Of a DNA stretch of 64,000 bases, positions 15,507 through 24,978 are shown one piece after another. Within the stretch, counting starts at the first letter, position 1, and every line of letters begins with the position of its first letter. The translations under genes and the position numbers were made by a program. The notes under the pieces were generated by a model. It was not told where the DNA came from, made no database searches, and saw only the letters and a program-made list of their open reading frames with translations. Origin of the DNA: Clostridia bacterium (GTDB lineage: Bacteria; Bacillota; Clostridia; Oscillospirales; CAG-382); the NCBI GenBank assembly GCA_017561145.1, contig JAFZDO010000043.1, forward strand, positions 1 to 64,000, in the 5' to 3' direction.

Positions 15507-18500
15507 TCAGTTCTTGCCAACAAGTCTTTCGGCGCGTTTGACGTACTGCTTGAAGCGTTCTTCGTCTCTGACGGAGTTGAACCACTCCCAGCCGTGCTTT
15601 GCGGTCAGACCGTAATACATAAGATAGCTCGTGTCCTCAAACATATATTCATTAAATATAGGTTCACGTCTACCGTCGGGCAACAAAACGCAGGATATGC
15701 CCTTAATTACCTTTACACCGCCGTAGATAAGCGGATCTCCTACCTCCATTTCGGTGCCCTCGGCGATCGACTCCCATTTCGGAAACGCCTCAAACGCTAT
15801 TTCGAGCCATTCATAGCCCTCTTCCTTTTTGCCGATGCCGAACAGTGCGCACGCGGTGCGGAAGCTCGTGCTTGCATAAAGTCCGAGCCATGCGTCGGGC
15901 ACCTCTCCGTCGCCCAAGCCCTCAAGAAGCTTTAATCGGTATTTATTCCAGGCGACCGCCTTTTCGGGTGCCGCCCAATATCGCGACGGTCTGCCGAGGA
16001 AATGGCAAAGCAAATGGAAATTGTTGAGATCGTGGATAAGACGGCTTTCGTCGTGCTTGCCCTCGTCCCAAAGCCGGTCCTCGACAACCTCGCCGCAGAC
16101 CGAATCGTATCGCGTGATATCGGGCAGATGGTTGCGAATTCCGGTGCGGTCATCGAAGATTATAATATCTCCGTCGTCATCCGCGGCGTAGGTATATTCT
16201 GCCGCGCCGACCATTCCGTCGGTAAATCCTATTCCGTCGTAACGGCGCACAAATCCGTCCTCTAACGGCATAAAGCCCTTTCCGACGCCCTTATAGGAGG
16301 TCAGCTCGTAGACTGCGACCCTTGCACCGCCGCAATACTCGTTTTCGGTGCGGACGATTCCTATGCCCTCGGCAAAATAATAGGTCTTCTTGCCTCCGCG
16401 ATAGTCCCATCCGCCGTCCATTCCGCTTATGTCAAGCTCGACCTTCAGGCAATCATCGAAACTACCCGCCTTCGTAGTAACCGTTCCTCCGTCGGAGCAG
16501 ACTATCTTGGTCTTTACGTCGTGCGACCATTTTACGTATTCGTTATATTCGACTATCGGCTCCTCGGCAACGCGCCAATCGTCCGACCAGATGCAGTTGG
16601 TCGCATCCTGCAAAATGCCGTAGATATCGTTATGAAGCACACCGTATTCGTTATTCTCTCCGCTTGCGTGCTTCCATTCAAACGACCAACGGCCGTTGTA
16701 CGCCATATAAAGCGTATTCTTTTTCCGTTTTACAACGTGTCTGTTAAAGAAATTCCATAATCCGTCGGCAACTCGGTCGGGATTAAAGGTCGGGTCGGTC
16801 GCCATTATTCTGCGTGCGACCGATGCCGCCGCCTTGGTGTGCGCCCTTTCCATAGGCGTTTTCGCCAAAAGCTCGGCACGCTCTATCGCATGGGATACGT
16901 CACAAATGTAATGATTTCCGTTCATATCCTCGCTGTAATCGCAGCGCACCTGATTTATCATCTCAAGCCAAGAGCATTCATCGTAGCTCTTGCGCTCTAC
17001 GCTTTCCCACGACGAAAGAATAATGCGCTCGCCGTCGGCATAAGAAACCTTAAAGCTTGCCTCGGCGTAAACCGCCTCCTTGTCGTATTCCGATGCATAT
17101 TCCCACGTATTGCCCTCGGAAAAGGGAAGCAAACCGCCTCCGCGCACCTTATAGGACGCAAGATACCTTGCCTCAAGGATACCGTCGTTGTTGTGTATAT
17201 GCTTTACGATACCGATGCCGTCCTTGTAATAGCTTAAAAATACCGATTTGCCGAGATCGTCAAAGCACTTTATCTCCCAAAGCTGACAGTTTTCAAAGCA
17301 GCCCGCAGGGGTATTTACCGTTTCGCTGTCCGACACAAAGGTAAGCGTCGTGCCGTCACTGCCAACGAAGGTCTCGCCGACGCCGATATCGGCAAAAAAT
17401 CTTCCGTCGCACCGCGACGAGTTGCGATAAACGTTCATCACCTCGCGGTCGATAGACTGTGTCCAACCCTCTCCGAAGCCCTCGCTGCTCCAGTAATGAA
17501 GTTCATTTCCGATAAAACGGTATTCCTCGGCTGTCGCACCGATCGAATATCTCTTTGCGCTTTTATCCTTAAGCTCGGTCGAAAGCATCTCCTCCATTTT
17601 CCGTGCATAGGGAACGAGCTCGTAATATGCATCGCCTCTGCTGAGTATCTCCTCGGCCCTTGCGTATGCTTCAAGCGCCTCCTCAGTATTACCCCTGCGG
17701 AAGAGGTAATAGCCGAGCCAAAACCACTCTCTTCCCAGCGGTTTGGTGAATCCCGCTCTTTCAAGACGGGGTATCTGCTTATCGCGGATAAATTCCGCCT
17801 TCGCGCCGTATTCGTCGTAGCCATAGACGTTTGAATCCTCGCGTGCAACGATAAAGGTCATTACCTCCTCGTTTTTGCCCTCGATAGCGGCATCGGCAAT
17901 GCGCGCAAAGAGCGCGTCGTTCTTCTTGCCGGGTATCCACCACCAGCCACGCATAAGCACGTCGGCAAGCGCATGCTGCTTTTCGACGCATTCGGGAAGC
18001 GTTTCCACCTCGGAAAGCACCGATCTATAGACCTCCTCGAATCCGCTTTTATCATTTTTCAACTGCCAAAGCTTTAATTCCTCAACCTTTTTCATAACAC
18101 GCTCAACAAGCGTATCGCCGTATTTTTCGTTCATAGCGCAAAGCTCCTTTCTTAATCGCCTTCTTCCGTCGTGCAGCTGCCACTTGACGGTGCCCTCGGA
18201 AATACGCATCCTGTCTGCGATCTCGGCGATGGAAAGTCCCTCGAAATAATGAAGTCTTATAACTGTTCTTACCCTGTCGGGAAGTCTTTCGACTCCTTCA
18301 TTAACGCTCCTTTTTTCCTCGTCACGCTCGAGTATCTGCAAAGGGCTTTGAGTGCTGTCGTCGCGGATATCAACGTTTTCCACCACGTCAAGCGGCAAAA
18401 AGCTGCGATAACGCTTGATCATATTGACCGCGCAGTTTCTCGCAATGCGGCATACCCACGAGCTGTATTTTTTAGGATCTGAAAGGGTATTTAGCTTCAT

Positions 18501-18680
18501 CCACGCTGAAACAAAAGCATCCTGCGCGGCATCCTCTGCCATAAAGCGGTTTTTGGTGACTGCCATTGCCGAGGCGACCACCGCACTCTGATAGCGGGTA
18601 ACGAGCGTCTCGTATGCGGTCTGCTCGCCTGCAAGCGTAAGCATAACGAGTGTCTCGTCGGGTTCGTTTCTGTAGTACAA
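15507..18680 (-). CDS. ECF sigma factor with a giant C-terminal extension
   Basis: Residues 1 to about 165 form a complete ECF sigma factor: region 2 (AAQDAFVSAWMKLNTLSDPK, SSWVCRIARN) and region 4 (LPDRVRTVIRLHYFEGLSIA, RISEGTVKWQL). The remaining ~870 residues are fused in frame. A helical, TPR-like stretch (about 190-380, for example NTEEALEAYARAEEIL) is followed by two copies of a beta-rich module near residues 440-540 and 715-815. The modules share the order GxFxxC, YYxxGIGIV, YxLxSYK and LPF/MPLExG. No signal peptide or membrane helix is seen, so the whole chain should be cytoplasmic. The start is TTG at 18680, 8 bases after AAGGAG. No anti-sigma gene lies next to it, so the extension may be the sensor. 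Confidence 0.8.
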   Translation of the reverse strand: MYYRNEPDETLVMLTLAGEQTAYETLVTRYQSAVVASAMAVTKNRFMAEDAAQDAFVSAWMKLNTLSDPKKYSSWVCRIARNCAVNMIKRYRSFLPLDVVENVDIRDDSTQSPLQILERDEEKRSVNEGVERLPDRVRTVIRLHYFEGLSIAEIADRMRISEGTVKWQLHDGRRRLRKELCAMNEKYGDTLVERVMKKVEELKLWQLKNDKSGFEEVYRSVLSEVETLPECVEKQHALADVLMRGWWWIPGKKNDALFARIADAAIEGKNEEVMTFIVAREDSNVYGYDEYGAKAEFIRDKQIPRLERAGFTKPLGREWFWLGYYLFRRGNTEEALEAYARAEEILSRGDAYYELVPYARKMEEMLSTELKDKSAKRYSIGATAEEYRFIGNELHYWSSEGFGEGWTQSIDREVMNVYRNSSRCDGRFFADIGVGETFVGSDGTTLTFVSDSETVNTPAGCFENCQLWEIKCFDDLGKSVFLSYYKDGIGIVKHIHNNDGILEARYLASYKVRGGGLLPFSEGNTWEYASEYDKEAVYAEASFKVSYADGERIILSSWESVERKSYDECSWLEMINQVRCDYSEDMNGNHYICDVSHAIERAELLAKTPMERAHTKAAASVARRIMATDPTFNPDRVADGLWNFFNRHVVKRKKNTLYMAYNGRWSFEWKHASGENNEYGVLHNDIYGILQDATNCIWSDDWRVAEEPIVEYNEYVKWSHDVKTKIVCSDGGTVTTKAGSFDDCLKVELDISGMDGGWDYRGGKKTYYFAEGIGIVRTENEYCGGARVAVYELTSYKGVGKGFMPLEDGFVRRYDGIGFTDGMVGAAEYTYAADDDGDIIIFDDRTGIRNHLPDITRYDSVCGEVVEDRLWDEGKHDESRLIHDLNNFHLLCHFLGRPSRYWAAPEKAVAWNKYRLKLLEGLGDGEVPDAWLGLYASTSFRTACALFGIGKKEEGYEWLEIAFEAFPKWESIAEGTEMEVGDPLIYGGVKVIKGISCVLLPDGRREPIFNEYMFEDTSYLMYYGLTAKHGWEWFNSVRDEERFKQYVKRAERLVGKN

Positions 18681-18740
18681 AATGCGTTCTCCTTCCGTTC
18701 AATAATCGGAAATTTCCGTTTTTTAAGCGCTCACCCTCAA

Positions 18741-18764
18741 GACAAGGCAATAATAAAAAAGGTT
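18741..18764 (-). promoter_or_regulatory. Possible ECF-type promoter of the sigma fusion gene
   Basis: Minus strand AACC (18764-18761) and GTC (18743-18741) are separated by 17 bases, which fits the AAC / GTC pattern of ECF promoters and would allow autoregulation. Confidence 0.45.
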
Positions 18765-18858
18765 GGGTCTGTTTTAAACATTTTATCATAAAATTTTGAA
18801 ATAGTCCACTTTATGCTCTCTAAAATACCGTTTTCACAAACAATTAACAGCTTTTCGC

Positions 18859-18914
18859 TTGACAAACGGTGTAAAAGGAGTAGAATGTTAGGGTGCTAAT
18901 TGTTAGGGGGCTAA
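18859..18914 (+). promoter_or_regulatory. Promoter and twin operators of the marR-ABC operon
   Basis: TTGACA (18859-18864), 16-base spacer and TAGAAT (18881-18886) form the promoter. Two operator-like palindromes follow directly: TTAGGGTGCTAA (18888-18899) and TTAGGGGGCTAA (18903-18914). The second contains the likely ribosome site, so a bound MarR protein would block both transcription and the start region. Confidence 0.75.
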
Positions 18915-18916
18915 CT

Positions 18917-19396
18917 ATGGAAAGAAAAAGGAGCGTTGGGTTCCGCGTGAGAACGCTTTCAGTTGCGATAAAGCGCGCGTTTGAAGCAAGCAAATCGCGA
19001 AGCGGATTTGAATGCACGGGCACGCACGGATGGGTTATCGGCTATCTTTATGACAACCGCGACCGCGACGTTTTTCAGCGCGATATCGAAAAGCAATTTT
19101 CGGTGCGCCGTCCGACAATGACCGAGATTTTAAAGCTTATGGAAAAAAACGGGCTTGTCGTACGCGAAAAATGCGAAAGCGACGCGCGACTTAAGCGCAT
19201 AAGGCTCACGGAAAAGGCGCTTTTGATCCACGAAAGACACGAAAAGCATATTCAATCGTTTGAAAACGCCCTTCGCGAGGGAATTTCCGACGAGGAAATG
19301 GCGATATGGCTTTCGGTTTCGCAAAAAATAGAGCAAAATGCGGCAAACGCCGAGAAAATGCATACTCTTACTCCCGAGGAGGAAAAAAATGATTAA
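18917..19396 (+). CDS. MarR family transcriptional regulator
   Basis: A 159-residue winged-helix regulator. GWVIGYLYDNRDRDVFQRDI is the helix entering the DNA-binding domain, FSVRRPTMTEILKLMEKNGL the recognition region, and RKRIRLTEKA-type residues (here ARLKRIRLTEKALLI) the wing. It probably represses its own operon through the two TTAG-N4-CTAA palindromes just upstream. The ATG at 18917 is 6 bases after AGGGGG; a GTG at 18893 would translate through the operator and is less likely. The 3' end overlaps the ABC transporter gene by 8 bases, so the two are coupled. Confidence 0.9.
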   Translation: MERKRSVGFRVRTLSVAIKRAFEASKSRSGFECTGTHGWVIGYLYDNRDRDVFQRDIEKQFSVRRPTMTEILKLMEKNGLVVREKCESDARLKRIRLTEKALLIHERHEKHIQSFENALREGISDEEMAIWLSVSQKIEQNAANAEKMHTLTPEEEKND

Positions 19397-21149
19397 AAAG
19401 CTTGCTAAAAACGTAAAAGGCTACGTTAAGCACACCATTTTTTCGCCGTTGTTTATGGTCGGTGAGGTTTTGATGGAGGTAATTATCCCTCTTCTCATCG
19501 CTCAGCTTATAAACGTCGGCATTTACGGCAACGACGGTCAGGGTGATATGAAATATATTCTTATCACGGGCGGACTTATTGCCGTTTGCGCACTGTTTTC
19601 GCTGTTTTTCGGCGTGTTTGCGGGCAGAAGCGCGGCGATTGCAAGCACAGGCTTTGCAAAAAACCTTCGCAAAAGACTTTTCGGCAAGGTTTCGGAGTTT
19701 TCGTTCAGAAATATCGATAAATTCTCGACCTCGAGCCTTGTAACAAGAATGACCACCGACGTTAACCGTCTTCAGGAAGTTTTCCACATGCTTATCCGTA
19801 TTGCGGTAAGAAGCCCTGCAATGATGATCTTCTCGCTTGTTATGGCGTTTACCATCAATGCGAAGCTTGCGCTTATCTTCCTTGCCGCAGTGCCGGTTCT
19901 TATTGTCGGTCTTTGGCTCATTATGATAAAGGCGCACCCCATTTTCAAAAGAATGTTCAAGCGCTACGATAAGCTCAACCGTGTCGTGCAGGAAAATCTG
20001 CGCGGTGTTCGTGTTGTAAAGGCGTTCGTGCGTGAGGAAGAAGAGATTGGCAAGTTCACCGAGGTTTCCGACGAGATCAAATCCGATTCGATCAAGGCGG
20101 AAAAGATCCTTGCCTTTAATATGCCGCTTATGCAAATTTCGGTTTATTCCTGTATTTTGCTTTTAAGCTGGCTCGGCGCATCGGTCATCGTCAATTACAA
20201 CGTGCTCGGTGTCGGCGACGTTATGCAAACGGGCGACCTTACCGCACTGCTCAACTACACGATGCAGATACTTATGTCGCTTATGTCACTTTCGATGATC
20301 TTTGTTACCATCGTAATGTCGCGCGCGTCGGCAGAGCGTGTTTGCGAGGTTCTTGACGAGGAAAGTACCATTCAATCCCCCGAAAGCGGTGCGCTCACCG
20401 AGGTTGCAGACGGCAGTATCGAATTCAAAAACGTTAATTTTGCTTATAACGAAGGCAAAAACGTACTTAAAAGCATTAATTTCCGCATCGAATCGGGCGA
20501 AACGATCGGTATTATCGGCGGTACCGGCAGCAGTAAATCGACTCTCGTTCAGCTTATCCCCCGTCTTTACGACGTAATAGAGGGTGAGGTTTACGTTGGC
20601 GGTAAGAACGTTAAAGATTATGATCTTCATGCATTGCGCGATTCGGTTGCGATGGTTCTTCAGAAAAACGTTCTTTTCTCGGGTACTATCAAGGATAATC
20701 TTCGTTGGGGCAACGAAAATGCAACCGACGAGCAGATGAAGGAGGCGTGCATCGCCGCTTGTGCCGACGAATTTGTAAGCTCCTTCCCCGATGGCTACGA
20801 TACCTTTATCGAGCAGGGCGGTACAAACGTTTCGGGCGGTCAGAAGCAACGTCTTTGTATTGCAAGAGCGCTTCTTAAAAACCCGAAAATCCTTATTATG
20901 GACGACTCTACAAGCGCAGTCGACACCAAAACCGACGCAATGCTTCGCAAGACTATGGCAACGAAGATCCCCGGCACGACAAAGCTTATTATCGCGCAGA
21001 GAATCTCGTCGGTTCAGGATTGCGACAGGATAATCGTTATCGACAACGGCGAGATCAACGGTATCGGCACCCACGCCGAATTGATCGAAAACAACGTAAT
21101 CTACCGCGAGGTATATGAATCCCAGGTGAAAGGAGAGGATAAGGAATGA
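19389..21149 (+). CDS. ABC exporter half-transporter, subunit with degenerate ATP site
   Basis: A 586-residue fusion of a six-helix exporter membrane domain and an ATPase domain. The ATPase has Walker A GGTGSSKSTL near residue 380, signature VSGGQKQRLCIARALL, and Walker B ILIMDDSTSAVDT, in which the catalytic Glu is replaced by Asp. Such non-canonical subunits pair with a canonical one in heterodimeric multidrug exporters of the BmrCD or TM287/288 type, and the next gene supplies that partner. The start at 19389 follows GAGGAGG and overlaps the marR gene. An upstream in-frame start at 19338 would add a non-membrane, basic N-terminus and has no support. Confidence 0.92.
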   Translation: MIKKLAKNVKGYVKHTIFSPLFMVGEVLMEVIIPLLIAQLINVGIYGNDGQGDMKYILITGGLIAVCALFSLFFGVFAGRSAAIASTGFAKNLRKRLFGKVSEFSFRNIDKFSTSSLVTRMTTDVNRLQEVFHMLIRIAVRSPAMMIFSLVMAFTINAKLALIFLAAVPVLIVGLWLIMIKAHPIFKRMFKRYDKLNRVVQENLRGVRVVKAFVREEEEIGKFTEVSDEIKSDSIKAEKILAFNMPLMQISVYSCILLLSWLGASVIVNYNVLGVGDVMQTGDLTALLNYTMQILMSLMSLSMIFVTIVMSRASAERVCEVLDEESTIQSPESGALTEVADGSIEFKNVNFAYNEGKNVLKSINFRIESGETIGIIGGTGSSKSTLVQLIPRLYDVIEGEVYVGGKNVKDYDLHALRDSVAMVLQKNVLFSGTIKDNLRWGNENATDEQMKEACIAACADEFVSSFPDGYDTFIEQGGTNVSGGQKQRLCIARALLKNPKILIMDDSTSAVDTKTDAMLRKTMATKIPGTTKLIIAQRISSVQDCDRIIVIDNGEINGIGTHAELIENNVIYREVYESQVKGEDKE

Positions 21150-23062
21150 ATCAGGGCAAAAAACCGCAAGAAGAAATGCGTCCGATGCGCGGAGTGCGCG
21201 TGCCCGGACAAAAAATGGACTTCAAGGTAGTAAAGCGCATTCTTTCCTACCTCGTAGCCTATAAATGGCGCCTTTTCTTGGTTATTTTGTGTATCGTCGC
21301 AAGCTCGCTCGCGGGCGTTTACGGCTCGAAATTTCTTGAAACTCTCGTTGACGGCTATATCGACCCGCTTATCGCGGCAAAAAGCACCGATATGTCGGGG
21401 CTTTTAAAGGAAATTATCGTTCTTGCTATCGTTTACGTGCTCGGCGCGTTGGCGGCGTTTGCATATAACCGCATTATGTGCGTCGTCGCTCAATCGGTGC
21501 TCAAGGACATACGCGACCGAATGTTTATAAAAATGCAATCTCTTCCCATTAAATATTTCGATACCCATTCGTTCGGCGACACGATGAGCCGCTACACCAA
21601 CGATACCGATACGCTTCGAATGATGATCTCGCAAAGCATACCTTCGATATTCTCGTCTGTTTGTACCGTTGTTGCGGTATTCTTCGCAATGCTCGTAACA
21701 AACGTATGGTTAACGCTTTTCGTTGTCGTTGCCGCATTTTTGATAATGATACTCGTTAAAAAGATCGGCGGAAAAAGCGGTGCGTTCTTCATTAAACAGC
21801 AGAGATCGGTCGGTAAGGCAAACGGCTATATCGAGGAAATGATAAACGGTCAAAAGGTCGTTCAGGTTTTCTGCCGCGAGAAGAAAACAAAGGAAGAATT
21901 TGATGCCATCAACGACGAGCTTTGCGAAAACGCGAAAAACGCAAACGTTTTTGCGAACAGCTTAGGCCCCGTTACAAACAACTTAAGCCACTTGCAGTAT
22001 ATTCTCGTTGCGACACTCGGCGGATTATTGGTTATTCTTACCGAATCGCTTACTCCCGGCGGCTTGGTTGCGTTCTTACAGCTTTCAAAGAGCTTTACCA
22101 ACCCGATAAATCAGGTCACACAGCAGATCAACGCCGTTGTTATGGCACTTGCGGGCGCAAAGCGTATTTTCGAAATTATGGACGAGGAACCCGAATCCGA
22201 CGAAGGCTACGTTACGCTCGTTAACGCAAAGCGCGATGAAAACGGCGAAATCGTCGAAACCGAGGAGCGCACGGGTCTTTGGGCTTGGAAGCATCCTCAC
22301 GGCGACGGAACGCTTACCTACACCGAGCTTAAGGGCGACGTGCGAATGGTCGAGGTCGATTTCGGCTACGTTCCCGAAAAGACCGTGCTTCACGACGTAA
22401 CGCTTTATGCCGAGCCCGGTCAGAAGGTCGCGTTCGTAGGCGCTACGGGTGCAGGCAAAACAACTATAACCAACCTTATCAACCGATTTTACGATATTGC
22501 CGACGGCAAAATACGCTATGACGGCATAAATATCAACAAGATCAAGAAGGCAGACCTTCGCAGATCGCTCGGTATAGTTCTTCAGGATACCCACCTCTTC
22601 ACGGGTACGGTTATGGAAAACATCCGTTACGGCCGTCTCGATGCGACCGACGAGGAATGTATTGCGGCGGCAAAGCTTGCAAACGCCCACGGCTTTATCG
22701 AGCTTCTTTCCGACGGCTACAACACCCTGCTTTCGGGTGACGGAAGCGGACTTTCGCAGGGACAAAGACAGCTGCTTGCAATTGCACGTGCGGCGGTTGC
22801 CGATCCGCCCGTTATGATCCTTGACGAGGCGACTTCGAGCATCGATACGCGTACCGAATCGATAGTGCAGAAGGGTATGGACAGTCTTATGCACGGAAGA
22901 ACGGTTTTCGTTATCGCGCACAGGCTTTCGACCGTTCGTAATTCCGACGTAATAATGGTTCTTGCAAACGGACATATCATCGAGCGCGGCGACCACGAAA
23001 AGCTCATCTCCGAAAAGGGACAATATTACATGTTATACACGGGCGCTTTCGAATTAGAATAG
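21146..23062 (+). CDS. ABC exporter half-transporter, canonical subunit
   Basis: The 638-residue partner of the preceding gene, overlapping it by 4 bases (ATGA). It has the six-helix membrane domain and a full ATPase: Walker A GATGAGKTTITNLI near residue 435, LSQGQRQLLAIARA and Walker B MILDEATSSIDT with the catalytic Glu present. An insertion of about 35 residues (KRDENGEIVETEERTGLWAW) precedes the ATPase core. Together the pair should export drugs, lipids or peptides from the inner leaflet. Control by the MarR regulator suggests a drug or toxic-compound response. Confidence 0.93.
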   Translation: MNQGKKPQEEMRPMRGVRVPGQKMDFKVVKRILSYLVAYKWRLFLVILCIVASSLAGVYGSKFLETLVDGYIDPLIAAKSTDMSGLLKEIIVLAIVYVLGALAAFAYNRIMCVVAQSVLKDIRDRMFIKMQSLPIKYFDTHSFGDTMSRYTNDTDTLRMMISQSIPSIFSSVCTVVAVFFAMLVTNVWLTLFVVVAAFLIMILVKKIGGKSGAFFIKQQRSVGKANGYIEEMINGQKVVQVFCREKKTKEEFDAINDELCENAKNANVFANSLGPVTNNLSHLQYILVATLGGLLVILTESLTPGGLVAFLQLSKSFTNPINQVTQQINAVVMALAGAKRIFEIMDEEPESDEGYVTLVNAKRDENGEIVETEERTGLWAWKHPHGDGTLTYTELKGDVRMVEVDFGYVPEKTVLHDVTLYAEPGQKVAFVGATGAGKTTITNLINRFYDIADGKIRYDGININKIKKADLRRSLGIVLQDTHLFTGTVMENIRYGRLDATDEECIAAAKLANAHGFIELLSDGYNTLLSGDGSGLSQGQRQLLAIARAAVADPPVMILDEATSSIDTRTESIVQKGMDSLMHGRTVFVIAHRLSTVRNSDVIMVLANGHIIERGDHEKLISEKGQYYMLYTGAFELE

Positions 23063-23107
23063 ATCGGGAACTCGTTCTTTACGCCCTCTAAATAACACAA
23101 CAAAAAT

Positions 23108-23143
23108 CAACGCTTCTCGGATTCGGGAAGCGTTGTTATTTTT
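23108..23143 (+). terminator. Terminator of the marR-ABC operon
   Basis: CAACGCTTC (23108-23116) pairs with GAAGCGTTG (23127-23135), followed by TTATTTTTA. Confidence 0.85.
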
Positions 23144-23161
23144 ATCTGATCCTTCCACCTC

Positions 23162-23190
23162 TTGACAATAATGAACGGATGTTGTAAAAT
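23162..23190 (+). promoter_or_regulatory. Promoter of the ribokinase-like gene
   Basis: TTGACA (23162-23167), 17-base spacer, TAAAAT (23185-23190). Confidence 0.75.
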
Positions 23191-23221
23191 AAATCGATAA
23201 ATGTATTTTTGGAGGGCAAAT

Positions 23222-24145
23222 ATGGCAAAACGCATACTTGTTGCAGGTAGTTCCAATATAGATTTTCTGCTTTCAACGCCCTATATCCCCGCACCCGGCG
23301 AAACGATGATCTCCTCGGGAAAATATGCCTTTACTCCCGGCGGTAAGGGCGCAAACACCGCTGTCGCGGCGGCTTCCTTCGGCGCAGACGTTGTTTTTTG
23401 CTCCCGTGTAGGAGACGATGCATACGGCGACCGCTTGATCGAGCTTTTCAAAAAGCGCGGTCTTGATACACGCAACGTTCACGTTGACCGTTTGGAGCAA
23501 ACCGGCTTGGCTGTCGTTATGCTTGAAAAGAACGGCACCAACAGAATTATCGTTTACAGCGGTGCAAACGCAAAAATAAGCGATATCGACGTTGAAAATG
23601 CCATTTCCACCTCTTATCCCGATGCGGTCCTCACCCAATTCGAGATCCGTCCCGAAGCGGTCATTGCCGCGGCGAAATGCGCGGCGGACGAATCGGTACC
23701 GCTTTTCGTGGACGCAGGCCCCGCAAACCGCGATTTCCCGTTGGAGCAGCTTGAGCGTGTGGAAATCTTCTCTCCCAACGAAACCGAAACCGAAATTTTA
23801 ACAGGCATCAGACCGAACAGCCTTGAAAATTGCCTTCGCGCTTCTATTGCGCTTTGCAACAGAGTCGATATCAAATACGTCGTATTAAAGCTTGGCAACC
23901 GCGGTTGTTACGTTTACGACGGCAAATATTGCGATCTTATCTCGCCGTTTGACGTTCCCGTTGTAGATACCACCGCCGCAGGCGACGTTTTCACCGCCGC
24001 TATCACGACCGAATATCTCCGCACGGGCGATATTCTCGCTTCCGCAAAATATGCAAACGCGGCAGGCGCTTTGGCGGTTTCGAAGCTCGGCGCGATCAAC
24101 TCCGTCCCCACCGACGAAGAGGTCAGAGCGCTTCTTGCACAGTAA
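23222..24145 (+). CDS. rbsK: PfkB family carbohydrate kinase, ribokinase-like
   Basis: A 307-residue kinase that probably phosphorylates ribose or a related sugar. The N-terminal signature GSSNIDFLLSTPYIPAPGET and GGKGANTAVAAASFGADV match ribokinase. The C-terminal catalytic motif is DTTAAGDVFTAAI near residue 248, with the catalytic Asp in GD. SPNETETEILTG is the usual mid-protein signature. GGAGG lies 7 bases before the ATG at 23222; an ORF start at 23201 lacks a ribosome site. It is a single-gene unit with its own promoter and terminator, with no sugar transporter alongside, so the exact substrate is not certain. Confidence 0.85.
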   Translation: MAKRILVAGSSNIDFLLSTPYIPAPGETMISSGKYAFTPGGKGANTAVAAASFGADVVFCSRVGDDAYGDRLIELFKKRGLDTRNVHVDRLEQTGLAVVMLEKNGTNRIIVYSGANAKISDIDVENAISTSYPDAVLTQFEIRPEAVIAAAKCAADESVPLFVDAGPANRDFPLEQLERVEIFSPNETETEILTGIRPNSLENCLRASIALCNRVDIKYVVLKLGNRGCYVYDGKYCDLISPFDVPVVDTTAAGDVFTAAITTEYLRTGDILASAKYANAAGALAVSKLGAINSVPTDEEVRALLAQ

Positions 24146-24151
24146 AGATAA

Positions 24152-24179
24152 AAAAGACAGAGAAGCTTCTCTGTCTTTT
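24152..24179. terminator. Bidirectional terminator
   Basis: A 14-base perfect stem, AAAAGACAGAGAAG with its complement and no loop bases. It lies between the converging kinase and spoIIQ-like genes. Confidence 0.85.
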
Positions 24180-24184
24180 CTTTT

Positions 24185-24919
24185 TTAGGGTAATTCGGGC
24201 AAAGGGTCGATATGCGAGCCGTTAACGCGAAGCTCGAAATGCAGGTGTGCGGGATCGAGCGCTTCTGCCCTTGCAGTCGTGCCGACGTAGCCGACGGGCT
24301 GGCCTGCCAATACCTCGGCTCCTACCTCGATACCCTCGGCAACCGTCGGGGCGAGATTCATATAATAGGAAACAACACCCTGCTCGTGGGTGATAACTAC
24401 CGTCGTGCCGTTGAAATAATCCTCGGTTACCGCCGAAACCACGCCGTCGGTGAACGCAATTACCTCGGCGCCCACCGTCGAGGCGATATCGATTCCGCTG
24501 TGCACACGGTAATCCTTCATCGTTTCGGAATAAACGAGCGCATCCATGCTGTAATTCTTAATAACCTCGCCCTCGACGGGGAAGTAATACATCGTACGGG
24601 GCGGCGTTGGCTCCGAAACGTCGGGCGTGACGCCGCTTTGCTCGTTGTTTACGGGATGATCGGTAGATTCTTCCTTTTGGGACTCCTCAAAAGGAATCGA
24701 TATTTCGGGCAGCGAAAGATTGATCTCAGGCAAAGATATCTGCGGCAGACTCGAATCGTAATCGTAAGAAATGCTGAAAATACCGACCGTCGCGGTAATG
24801 ACAACGGTTATTGCCAATCCGAGATATATAAACGCCGAAAATCTTGCCGCTCTTTTTGCAAAAGGCTCGCGCTTGGGCTCGTCCTCAAACAAGTCCTTGT
24901 TTTCTTGGTTGTCGTTCAT
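24185..24919 (-). CDS. spoIIQ: SpoIIQ-like membrane-anchored M23 peptidase domain protein
   Basis: A 244-residue protein with a cytoplasmic N-terminus, one membrane helix (FIYLGLAITVVITATVGIF, about residues 30-48), a Pro/Glu/Ser-rich linker and a LytM/M23 domain. The metal ligands appear intact: HSGIDIA near residue 145 and HLHFEL near 230. In sporulation SpoIIQ sits in the forespore membrane and joins SpoIIIAH across the intermembrane space. The gene follows spoIID by 59 bases, the usual clostridial spoIID-spoIIQ order, which supports the assignment over a general cell-wall hydrolase. AGGGGG precedes the ATG. Confidence 0.82.
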   Translation of the reverse strand: MNDNQENKDLFEDEPKREPFAKRAARFSAFIYLGLAITVVITATVGIFSISYDYDSSLPQISLPEINLSLPEISIPFEESQKEESTDHPVNNEQSGVTPDVSEPTPPRTMYYFPVEGEVIKNYSMDALVYSETMKDYRVHSGIDIASTVGAEVIAFTDGVVSAVTEDYFNGTTVVITHEQGVVSYYMNLAPTVAEGIEVGAEVLAGQPVGYVGTTARAEALDPAHLHFELRVNGSHIDPLPELP

Positions 24920-24978
24920 TGGTTTTCCCCCTGAATGTTTTTGTCAAACCTATTGTTTGCCTTCAGAGGAAAAATTAT

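Noticed and set aside
19389..21149. Walker A GGTGSSKST as an inactivating change
   Set aside because: This variant occurs in working exporter subunits of this type; the Glu to Asp change at Walker B is the expected degenerate site of a heterodimer.
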